Shown: positions 26,301 through 38,300 of the stretch, piece by piece
Layout of the letters: the number at the start of each line of letters is the position of its first letter
Position numbering within the stretch: the stretch's first letter is position 1
Assembly (NCBI RefSeq): GCF_037975245.1
Contig: NC_092569.1
Coordinates: 11,226,501 to 11,286,500, forward strand
Direction of reading: 5' to 3'
Length of the DNA stretch: 60,000 bases
From: Apostichopus japonicus
Taxonomy: Eukaryota; Echinodermata; Holothuroidea; Aspidochirotida; Stichopodidae
Made by a program: the position numbers and the translations under genes
The notes under the pieces: generated by a model
The model's input: only the letters and a program-made list of their open reading frames with translations
Database searches by the model: none
Told to the model about the DNA's origin: nothing

Positions 26301-29300
26301 ATCTGAGACCGAGAAGGCACCGTCCGGACCATGGTGCGGGAGATCTCCACTACCGAGAATGACCTTTGCCCTCCACCAAAAACAATAGGCTTCTTTTACA
26401 CAATGTGGTACTTCTACACACCAAATATGAGGTCTGCCCATGATTCCATCTTTGAAATATCATGTTTACGAGGTTTTCACAATTTGACCCCTGGTTACTC
26501 CAAATGACCTTTGAACTCCACCAAAAACAATAAAATTTTTGTACTTAATGTGGTACTTTACACTTTACTTTACTACACACTTAATATGAAATTGGTCTGA
26601 CCTTTCCTTCTTGAGATATCGTGTTTACAAGCTGGGCGTCACAAACGCACTCACACACACACACGCGCACACATTCGCCATCATGAATGCACAGGTTACG
26701 ATTATCATCGAAACCAAAAAACCTCCCACTTCATCCCAAAGAGAAAGTAAAACTACTCTTACTTTATATCAATAATTGCAGAAAGATTTACCTGAATGGT
26801 ACAAAATAGTTATTAAATTTTAATATTTTTTTCTAAAACACTGTTAAATATCATTAAATGTTCTCTGGCCATCAAATAAATGACACAGGAAAATCCTACA
26901 GGAAATCTTGCAGGAATAACCTTGCATTGCTGATACATGAATACCCTGCAATGCTGATCCAGGAATAACCTACACTGCTGATACAGGAAAAACCTTGCAT
27001 TGCTGATACAGGAATATCCTACACCACTGATACAGGAATAACCTACACCACTGATACAAGAATAACCTGTACTGCTGATATAGGAATAACCTACACTGCT
27101 GATACAGGAATAACCTGTACTGTTGATACATGAATAACCTACACTGCTGATACAAGAATAACCTGTACTGCTGATACAGGAATAACCAACACTGCTGATA
27201 CAGGAATAACCTATACCGCTGATACAGGAATAACCTACATTGCTGATACAGGAATAACTTACACTGCTGTTACCGTTAGCTGTTAAATACAGCTAAGAGG
27301 TCCACTGTCGAACAACATACAGTATGTTGAAATATCAGGACTGACAAAGTAATATTTAAGCTAACACGGCCAGTTGATAGTTAAGGTGGCACCCTCATAA
27401 CAATAACATAAATATGCCATTAAACCCAGAGCATACAGTTAGCGAATATAATATCGGCTCATGAAAAATATATCTCACCTCCAATGCACATCATATCACC
27501 GGGTTCATTCCTCGGTGGGAGTTTGGAGCAACTCTCTGGCATGGCACCAGCTAAAAATGCAAATGCTATCTGGCAATCTTCAAATAACTGACTGCAGGTC
27601 TCTTGGCAGAGGGTGTACCCAGATGAGGGAAGAGGAGGGTAGAAGAGGGAGCACATGGCAGGAAGTAGATCAGGACACTGGTTGCTGTTTATGATAGTTT
27701 CGGTCACTAATTCAAGGTCGGCAGATAAAACCAACTCAAACACAGTTTCTGAATTGGTATTTCTGTAGTCCAAGTACTCAGCACAAGGTCCAGAAACCGG
27801 AACTGGGCCAGGGGGAGGTGTGAAAGGAATGGTAGAAATAGAAGGTGTTGATGATGTTCTACCCTGTGTGGTAGTCATAGGCGTAGATGGCTTTGACGAG
27901 GTGATAACCTCTGTGGTAGTCACAGGTGTAGATGGTGTTGAAGCGGTGGTAACCTCTGTGGTAGCCACAGGCGTAGATGGTGTTGAAGCAGTGGTAACCT
28001 GTGTTGTAGTTACAGGTTTAGTGGTTGGTGGGCTATCTGAGAGAAAAGAGAATGATGACCACTGGAATGTTAAGTACAAGGAATGGAGAACAACTATGAT
28101 ATCATTGTACTACTAACTGACCATCACGGTAGTTTTCATGAGTCAAGGCATGAAAAGTGGACAAAGTGTTATTTACAAACAAATACTTTACAAACTTAGG
28201 TACATTCACAATATGATGCAATATTCATAAAGAATAACAAAAAATAAAGTCAGCATCAAGTAGCCTGTAAGGGGCCTTACACATGGTTAAAGTAATCTGT
28301 CCTTACCATGTATTGATACCCTTATAACAAGGCCTAAAGAGTGATTAAAACGGGGGGGGGGGGGAAGAGATGAAGATTTTTTTGGGTGAAAATTCGGGCA
28401 ATATGCTGAGAATTTTTTCGGGTACCTACTGAAAGAAGAGTAATAATTTGCTGTGGTTTTTTTCATTTTTTTGGGTGAAAATTTGGGCAATATGCTGAGA
28501 ATTTTGCGCCATCTACCAGTGGCGGAGCGTCCATACAGTCAGAGGGGGCGGATGCCCCCCTGACGGACTCAAATGGACTGCTGGCGCCCTTTTCAGCTTT
28601 TTACCACTTTTTACTTATTCGCGATTATTGACTTTTTTTATTGCGCTCTGAAATACCTATTGACATTTGTCACATTTTGTTGGTGCAATTTTCTGACAAA
28701 TGGCGATGACACCTATTTATTCTTCGTTTATCTGCAAATTAGCAAGGCCCGGAAAAGGTCATTTCCGGCGACCTAGGGAGTATCTTTACTCCAAAAATTT
28801 CTGTACGCTCCGCGCCAACCTGTGGTGGCGCTCCGCTTAGATAGTGTCAAAAGCGCCCCTACAGACCCTGACCCCCCCTGACCAATACCCCTAGCTCCGC
28901 CACTGGCACCTACTGAAAGAAGAATTTGCAATGTGTTTTTCTTATATTATTATTATCATTATTGTTGTAACAACTTCCCCAATAATTCTAACCAATATGG
29001 AAGGGTAATAACACGTAAAATGATTTTATGTTATTGGCATGTGATGTAATAACTGACGAATGCCTATTCATATGCACAGTAACATGTGGAACGCGCGCGG
29101 AGCGCGAAAAATTTCGGTTATATTTTTCGGGCAAGTCGTTACAGCCCCCCCAAATCAAATGAGGCTCCTACGCCTATGTGTGCAATTGATATTCTATCAC
29201 AAATGCATAATCTTGCACATTTGTAATAATTTTAACAAGGCCCAAACTTATTTGAGCAACCTATTTGTTCCTGTTTTATTAAGATTGGCACCACTTGATA

Positions 29301-32300
29301 ACCTATTATTAATCACATATTGCTGGCAATGGCAATCAGCTGGTATGACTTGTTCTAATCTACCAGAACAATGAACTACTGACCTTGGCAGGGTGACTGT
29401 GGTACAGCAGGTGGATATTGTTGCATTCCTATAAAACCAGACTTGCCAGTGGCGGAGCGTCCATACAGTCAGAGGGGGCGGATGCCCCCCCCCCCCTGAC
29501 GGACTCAAATGGACTGCTGGCGCCCTTTTCAGCTTTTTACCACTTTTTACTTATTCGCGATTATTGACTTTTTTATTGCGCTCTCAAATACCTATTGACA
29601 TTTGTCACATTTGGTTGGTGTAATTTTCTGACAAAATGGCAACGACACCTATTTATTCTTCGTTTATCAGCAAATTAGCAAGGCCCGAAAAGGGTCATTT
29701 CCGGCGATCTAGGGAGTATCTTTACTCAAAAAATTTCTGTACGCTCCGCGCCAACCTGTGGGGCGCTCTGCTTAGTGTCGAAAGAGCCCCTACAGACCAT
29801 TATCGCCCCCTGACCAATACCCCTAGCTCCGCCACTGAGACTTGCATATACAAACATAAACAACGTTACAGTGAAACAATCTGACTTGGTAAGATCACAT
29901 TCAGTACTTTGTGATGTCAGACACTCATTAACATATATAACAAGAAGAAGCAAATGAAAGTCAGTTGTCATCAGTAAAATCTGCTAGATTATTAAATCTA
30001 TACCATATTTAAAGTTTATAGGAACAGTCAATAAAGCATGGTATTCATGTCAAATGTCAACAACTTTATAGACAAAACACTTGATGCTCAGGAGAGGTGT
30101 TGAGTGGTGCTTTATATTCTAATCATCTATGATTTATTTCAAAGTTTGTTTTCTTATTTTCAACTTCCTTATTAAACAAGAGTTGTTGCTTTTAATAAAT
30201 TCTCAATTGTTGTTCTAAGCAAGAACAGCAACTTATTATGAATGTGTACAGGGATGCTTTTTAACAGTTATCAGATGACCCAAGATGAATAAGTGCATGT
30301 AAGATGAAAAGTCCCTGGAAATTAATCAAACATAATAGTCAAACTTTGGAAATATCACACACAAGTAAGGAGTCTCCTATCACACTTGTTAAATAATGAA
30401 GCATATATGTGATATGAGCTTAAGATGATCTAACTTTAGACCAACCTCACATTCTACATTTTATAAAACATAATAATGGAAAAGTTTTTGACGTTGCACA
30501 GTAATAATCCACATATTTCAGTACATTCCTATTGCAAACTGAGATTATTAGGCAGTCAACAGCCAATTTCTTGATGATTAGAAAAGATTTTTAGTCTGCA
30601 GCAAGCTTTTCTTTGTGTGTGGAATATTTGAATATAAACACTACTTTTGTACTGATTGAATACAAGGATCTTTGCTTATTACTTGCCACAATTAACATTT
30701 GCTGTTACTGTTGATAGTTTGTGATCAGCTTTTTATGTGTCTATATGGACATATCGTAAGGTTTGGACTTATTTTCCCCTTTTCATCACAAAACATGTAA
30801 TGGTGTCATATGGCCTGTCCTTTCATAGATATGATCAGCTCTCCAAGGCATGTACACATGGAGATAATTACACCATGATACAGTGAAATTTGTGTCCCTC
30901 ATAATGATTTGCATAACTAGTTAACTGATGAAACTCATGCATGATTGTTTGATGGGTACTTACCCTAAAAAGCTTGACAATAGACTCTTCATTAAAAAAT
31001 TGTATATTGTGATATTTATTAAAAGCTGTTCATAAGGTCAAACCTAGTTGCTGTACGAGAGTACCTCTAAAGTGTCAGCAAACTTGTGTATCACTGACAA
31101 ATTAAAGCAGTCAGCCAGCAGAACAACAATAAATTTCCAGCTACAGTATTTGTTGACTCAAAAAACTATGCTAAAAACAGGCAGGAGCATACATTCATAG
31201 CTTTTCAATGGAGGAGTAAAATGATTTCAGGAAAGAATAGCTTTTTGAGACAAACTTCAGTGACTGGCCCCTTAAAGTTGCAAAAGATAAAGAAAAAATC
31301 AATTTGCACACTGCAATTGGCTGGGAATACATGGGGTGGGGGGAGGGGGGAGTCCCCTGCTGCTGAAGCATTACTACATGTCAGAAAGAGTATTTATAAT
31401 ACTCTAAACTTCTATGGAATGTATCTCAGAGCCCTATAGTAGGGGACCAGGGGGATATACACCCACAAGCTGCAGAATTTTTAGGCATTTCTTGTGCTCT
31501 CAGAGCAAGTTGAGCAAAAAAATTATTGTGAGAGAGAGGAATTAAATTTCTCTGGAACAGTGGCGGCGGAACCGGGGGGGGGGCTTGGGGGGGCTCAGCC
31601 CCCCCCAATGAAAAAGTTGAGGGGGCAAATGCATGATAAGCCCCCCCAATATTTACCAAGGCTCCGAAACGTGCATCTGCCCATTTTTTAATGCATACTT
31701 GTCGATCTGTCCGATGCACACGTATACTACATAGGTGTAATAATTAAATATGATAATTGATTGTCTGTATCATGCCTCATCGAATATTAGTGTTTTAAAT
31801 AAGACGGTAATAAGCTAAACGCTACACTCATCAACATTTGCGTTTACACTACGAGTACACGCAAGGCGTGGAACATGGCTTTATGTTTAAACGCAATCAA
31901 TTATTAAACGAACAAAAACACAATATTAGCATTTCACCTGTACTGTATAGGGTACATGCATTCATGACATGATGACAGTGCTAGGTCATAGAAATTTGTT
32001 GGCAACTGCACATGGTTTTGGAATTACCCATTTGTTGACATTAAGAAATGCTTTCTGTTTTTTCTTATGACATTTATTTAATTCAGGGGCGTCGGAGCCG
32101 GCCGGACCAATATTCACGACGCAAAAAAAAGAAAAAAAGTAGGACTAAAAAATGGGGGGAAAAAATCTCGGTGGTATATGTTTCAATAATTTTCTGTAAT
32201 GATGACGGCAAGTAGGCTAAATGTGACTACTCTGGCATGGCAGGGGTCTTGTTTTCAAGCTCGGGAAGTGCCATTTCCTGCAATCTGGGAGGCATATTTT

Positions 32301-35300
32301 CAAAATTTTCTCCATTACGCTACGCGCCAACCATTGTGGCGCGTAGCGTAGTTTGACCTACCAAACGTCCCCCCGATAATTATGATAGTTGGCCACACTC
32401 TGAACCGCCGTACCAATCAAAAATAGCTTCCGACGCCCTTGTAATTATTGCATTTAATTGCAAGTAGTAATTTACTACACTCAAAAACGTCTTTGCGAGT
32501 ACACGTCGAGTAATAGCTACTCTCTTAAAACACCATCGAATATACAAATTACAATGTTTTTACAGATTTTTACGTGCAATCTGAGAAATTGCAGGCTTGA
32601 GACCCATGTTTTAGGGCTAGGTATTCGCAGCATAAAACACTCGGGAAGTGCCGTTTCCGGCCATCTGGGGGGTTTGAAAAACCCAAAATTTTCTTGTACG
32701 CTCCACGCCAACCGATGGTGGCGCTCCGCTTAGATAGTCTCCACATATTAGCCCCCCCAATAATTTTCCCGTTCCGCCGCGCCTGCTCTGGAAAGTATTT
32801 CAAAGCCCTGGTGTGGGTTCATGGGGCAAAGGTTTGGGCAGCTGTAGCAGTTCTAGATATTTTGTGTTCTTTTGCAGTGCCTCTAAGCGAAAAAATGCAT
32901 GTCAGAGAGATGAATTACAGTTTCTAGAATATCTGCTATAATTAGCCCTTGTGGATGTCATAGGGACTTCCACTGCAGGATCAGCAGATATCTCTTGTTC
33001 TCTTGAAGTAAGTTTTAAGCACTAAAATAGATTTCTATGGAGGAAAGTAGCATTTAATCAGCCTAATTTTATTCAAATGTGGGAATGAACAGTACCATGT
33101 GGAAGTAACCTTACAGCATGGAACATGATCTACACAAGAAAGCAGCTGAAGTGCAGGGAATTTTAAGGGATAATAATGAGTATGTTCATATGCTACACAA
33201 TAGAAGTACACAAGTGGATATATAAACACCATTTATAAATACGTGCCTGTTATCATACACTGGTCTATTTAATGACTACCATGTATGGTAATAGTATACA
33301 CACAAGAACAACAACAATACAAATAATAAATAAAAAATAAACATCCTTTATCATAACCACCAGTGGATTCCAAAAGTGTGCTTGCCAAGACATAGTCTAC
33401 ATTGATTAACTGAATTAAACCATGCCAGTCCAAGGTGTGTTAAATGGAACCAGGGGCCAATGCATAGATTAAAACAGAAATGGCAATAGAAAGAATGGAT
33501 GGATGGGAAAGAAATGAATAAGCAATTTCCTTCACTTGTCTTCTACATTTGTTTTGTTGAATCTGTACAGTGTTCTATTATTTGACCCATCCGATATTTT
33601 CTTCACAGTAAAAGAAATTTCTTAGCTGGGATAACTTATTACTGTACTTCAGATAAACATTTTGTTTGTTTCAGTTTTTTGTTTATTTCAGTCTACAAAA
33701 TGAGAATAAGAACATGTGGTAGGCTTTGAACAACATGGCCATGTGCCATACTCCCATTATAAGTTAAATTTGTCATATATATTGTGTTACAACAGATGGC
33801 TGCTCATGAGCTAGTGCTGCACATGGCAAGGCAAGTTCTCAAGAGTTAAAATGCAACTGATGAAGCAAAAAGGGAAACTAGTAATGACTAATTCACGTAG
33901 GTCTATCCTGCATCAAAAGAATCTTTGTAAGGTTACTGATGTTTCAAAACCTTTAACTTTGAATTCATCGTTGTTGTAACTATGAGTGGTTGGTTTCTTT
34001 CCACATTCTTACAAGGTCCTATTGTCTTATTTTGGGCAGAATGGGAAAGCCCTTTCCTTATAACTCAACTTTGTTTTCTGAACTACGATATTTCAGCCAA
34101 TGAAGAATGACAGTATACAGTTTTATACCACAAAGTTGAATGAATAAAGAAGTTATTTATTTTTCCTTACATTTGGTAGGGTATGAGTTACAGTATTAGT
34201 TCTCTTTCAGTTCCAGCTATTGGAACTTATATGTCGAATTTTTTGTTGTCATCACTGGTGACTAGATGAATAGCATTAACTAGGATTACAGCTATTGCTT
34301 GCATGGACCAAACAATGGGCTTATAACCTCTGCTGAAATGAATAGACTAAACTGAGCAGTTCATTGCAGGGAATGCGCTCTCAGATAAACAGTATATCGC
34401 AATCATCACCACAATTGCAAGCCTAGAAACTAGAGCACCAATGGTGCAGAAGCTCATACCTTTTCGAGCTTAAAAATGTAGGGCCCACAAAACTTTATGG
34501 CCCACCAAATTTCAGGCCATTTTTCAGATTCCACAAATTTTGGGCCCATGAGGGATAACCCCCCCCCCCTTCCGTTAGCAGAACCCTGGCCACACCACTG
34601 GCTATAATTCCTATTTTCCCCCTTTAAATCCTATTTTACCCACTCTCTCAAACAATACCACTGACCTACCCTATTAAACTTTCTCCCCTCTACCAGAGCA
34701 GACCTGAAGCACTCCTTGCCAAAATTTTGGCTGGCTGCCTACATACCTCAAGCTCAAAGACTTCTAAGAATCGGCAAGTGCTGATTGGCTATAGGGCTCT
34801 CATGCTTACAGTTCAACAGTTAATAACAACTCCCAGTCCTGCTTTAATTCCACTAACAGCCTCTGCAGAGCTTAACCACAAATGTAAACAAACACTGCAG
34901 AGACTGGGAGACAAATTAAAGGAGCTTTGGCAAAAGGTGAAGGCTCAGATTTGTTTAAACAATGGGGATTAATTGTGATTAATTAACTTTTAACCAAAAA
35001 TTATTAGGCATCACCTTATTCATACACACTCCAACAATCATCAGTTCAACTTTGAATATGATCCATCAAAATCTTGAGGAGATTGAGATATTTGAAAATA
35101 TTACAAAGAATGACCCCGATGACCCCCTAAATGACATTTGACCTCAATTTTCCGAACACTCCTCGTAACTCTCATCCCGAGGAACATTGTGACCAAGTTT
35201 CATTATAACTGGCCATACACTGTACGAACAGGAGCAACTTGAAAATATAGGGCCTCGGCCCGGGCCACAAAAGACCCCTAGTTGATCTTTGATCTCAAAT

Positions 35301-38300
35301 TCATGAACACCCTGAAGGTAAAACTTCCATAGTACTATCGTGGCAAACCCTCAACATTGTACCATGGAATCTGTAGGAGAAGAAGCATTTTGCGTATTTT
35401 CACAAAATGGCCCATTACGGCCCACAGGTGACCTTTGACCCCAAATTTCGGACCATCTCTGATGGCCCTATACCCAATGGTCCTTGTGTCCAAGTTTCAT
35501 GAAATTCCATCAAACACTGTGCAAGTCGGAGCGGTTTTACCAATAGTTGACGGATAGAGTGATAGACGCTGCACTGTAACAATAGCTCACACCAGCATGC
35601 TGGTATGAGCTAAAAAAGAAATGAGTGCAATAACTAAGATTATTGCATTCCACTGTGCTAAAAGTAAGGCTACTTTCACACTATACTGTAGATGAAGACG
35701 GAAAACAGAGAGAACAGGTTTGTTTTTAATTTTGGTTTTGTTTCATAACTATTCAGTTGATGAATGTAAGAACACACTGATTTCTGCTAATTTTGAGACC
35801 AATATTTGATTTCCATGTTCTACTGTAACCAAAAATCCCTCCCCTGTTTCCTCGCTTTAACAGTATCTTTACCCCTGCTGACAGGTGTGTAGAACAAAAG
35901 GAAAAGGTTACCTTGCCATGCAATTATCAATTCATCTGTAAATCATCAACTGGGAGCAAATGCATATTTGCTGAGATTATAGAAAGCAGTAACTTTATAA
36001 TTTGAGACAATGAAAATAAGGGTTTTGTTGATTTGTTGACAATTAATAATTTACTTATGATAATTTGATGTTTCCATATTTACCTGTGCATGTAAATGGT
36101 TGTCCATGTGTGAAAGGTGAACCAGTGTAACCAGACTTACACGTACATATGTAGCTGCCAATGGTGTTACTGCATGTTGATGAGCTATTATCACACAAAT
36201 TACTGGTTGTACATTCATCTTGATCTGTAACCAAAGAGGACATTCAGTAAAAGCATATGGTTGAACTAGAGTACTTCAGATCATATGTAAAACTTTTTGA
36301 ACTGAGACAGCTGGGTTTGCATGCATCTTATTTCTTAAAATTGACTGCAACTTTTCCTGCTTCCATCCTTCCACTGCCATTATTATGTCATCTATCCACA
36401 ATATAACATCTGGCCAAATTCCTAATAGAGATCCCACATACAGTCAATATATTTGATTACCTTTAATCACAATATGTGCCAGGCAGTACATATTGGTCAG
36501 AAGTATTCTTGAGTATTGGATCACATACTGTAGGATATTCAGAAAGTTAAGGTCAACAAGGATGCAACAGATATAACCCACATCACCTACATTGCTATTT
36601 GGATAAGCAAACATATATGACACACATCAACTACAAGCATCTCTCATCTTACACTGCAGGCTGATCCAACACTAGAACTAGGTGACTGTATTTTTTAAGG
36701 AAACTCTGGGACATGTTGATGTACCCCCCCCCCTCTCCCCTCCTCCCCATTTCTCCACTGGCCATGTTGACATCAAAAGTTCATGTTGTGCAACTGAAAA
36801 GTGCATGTGTCACCATATGATTTGCGGTTTTATGAGATTTTTAAAAATCTCAGATAATTTAACTACAGTTTTCCGACCTCGTCAACTTGATGCCATATAT
36901 CCCAGATGTGATACATCCCAGTTAATTTATTGCTTTGTTTTTAACATCAAGCTTATTTACAGTTAGCCTGGCTAGCCTAGCTCACATGCAGTCTGAACAT
37001 CAAATTTTTGGAACAAGGGTCTGTTGGTTCATGGCTCAGTCCTCGTGGAATATCCTGGGTTGTGAGCCTAAACGTTTGTGCAGCAATGTTTCAAGGGAAA
37101 GTGGAATTTTTATGGCCTCATATTGAAATTCAATATTCTGGAATATCTTCCAAGCCCCTTGTGGGGGTTCCTGAGGACTTCCACTGCAGTATTAACAGAT
37201 ATTGTTTGCTCATGTGAAAAGATTTTACACCACCAAATAGACTTCTTTTGAGGAAATGTAGCATTTCATTTGCCTAATGTTATTCAAATATGGGAATGTA
37301 GCAGTTTGAGGAAAAAAAGTGAGAACGGTTTCATTTTTCATTTTACAAATTTCAATTTTGTTTGAAAACTACATTATTCCTTTGATTGGTGTAAGACTAT
37401 GCTGAATTTGACCACAAGTTTGAGACCGATTTTTGGTATCCATCTTTTTACCCCAAACACTCCTTTTAATAGTAAGAACACCACTTGCTTACCAGTGTAT
37501 GGGGGTAAATGAAAAAGATTACCTTGTCATGCAATTATCAATTTCATATGTAAATCATCAACTGGAAGCAAATGCGTATTTGTTGAGATTTGTTAAGCAA
37601 AGTTTATAATTGCAGACACTGGACAATAAGGGATTTGTTGACTTGGTTGACAATTAACAATTTACTTAGCATAATTTGATGTTTCTATATTTACCTGTGC
37701 ATGCAGATGGTTGTCCAGGTGTGAAAGGTGAACCTGTGTAACCAGACTTACACATACATATGTAGCTGCCAATGGTGTTACTGCATGTTGATGAGCTACT
37801 ATCACACAAATTACTGAATGAACATTCATTGACATCTGTAACCAAAGAGGACATTCAGTAAAAGCATATGGTTGAACTAGAGTACTTCAGATCATATGTA
37901 AACAATTTTGAACTGAGACTGCATCGTTTGCATGCATCTTATTTCTTAAATTGGCTGTAATTTTCATATAGAGATCCCACATGTAGTCAATATTTTTGAT
38001 CAATTTTGATCATATTATACATGTGCCAACCAGTAGATATTGATCAGAAGGATTGTTCAGTATTGGATCACATACTGTAGGATATTCAGGAATTTAAGGT
38101 CAATGAGGTTGCAGACTGGTTGCTATATGGATAAGTAAACAAATATAACGCACATCACCTTCAAGATCGAGGGTGGAATTCTCATTGCTTAAGTGGATGA
38201 TGAAACAAGTGCTGAAGTTTAAAAAACGTGAATTCTAAAGCAAGTTTTTTGTCCAAGATATAAAGACAAAATGCCCAAAATTTTGAATGTAACTGGGTGT

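Larger units (their letters stand above)
23598..27478. other. Intron between the Frizzled-like and transmembrane exons
   Basis: Contains the DR1-type repeat family (about 24755-24985 and 26345-26720), a GC-rich insert between them, and a 24-bp minisatellite (26885-27270). No exon recognised. Confidence 0.65.
28037..36083. other. 8-kb intron between EGF module 2 and the Frizzled-like exon
   Basis: Mostly transposon-derived in 28.3-32.8 kb (four hAT-like elements listed separately). 29.9-31.2 kb is AT-rich without recognised elements. 32.8-34.4 kb is duplicated at 37.0-39.3 kb, and 34.4-35.6 kb is another dispersed repeat. A possible 45-nt mini-exon lies at 29384-29428. Confidence 0.6.

Noticed and set aside
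25918-26441. 127- and 159-residue frames on opposite strands as host genes
   Set aside because: They overlap, lie in a GC-rich insert within a repeat, and show no domain. The plus frame is kept only as a note on the insert.
27820-28116. Plus-strand Val/Asp/Gly-rich 98-residue frame
   Set aside because: Antisense shadow of the Ser/Thr-rich coding VNTR.
34727-34972. 81-residue plus-strand frame in the middle of a repeat region
   Set aside because: No homology that I recognise, no splice context, flanked by repeat sequence; length is within chance expectation.
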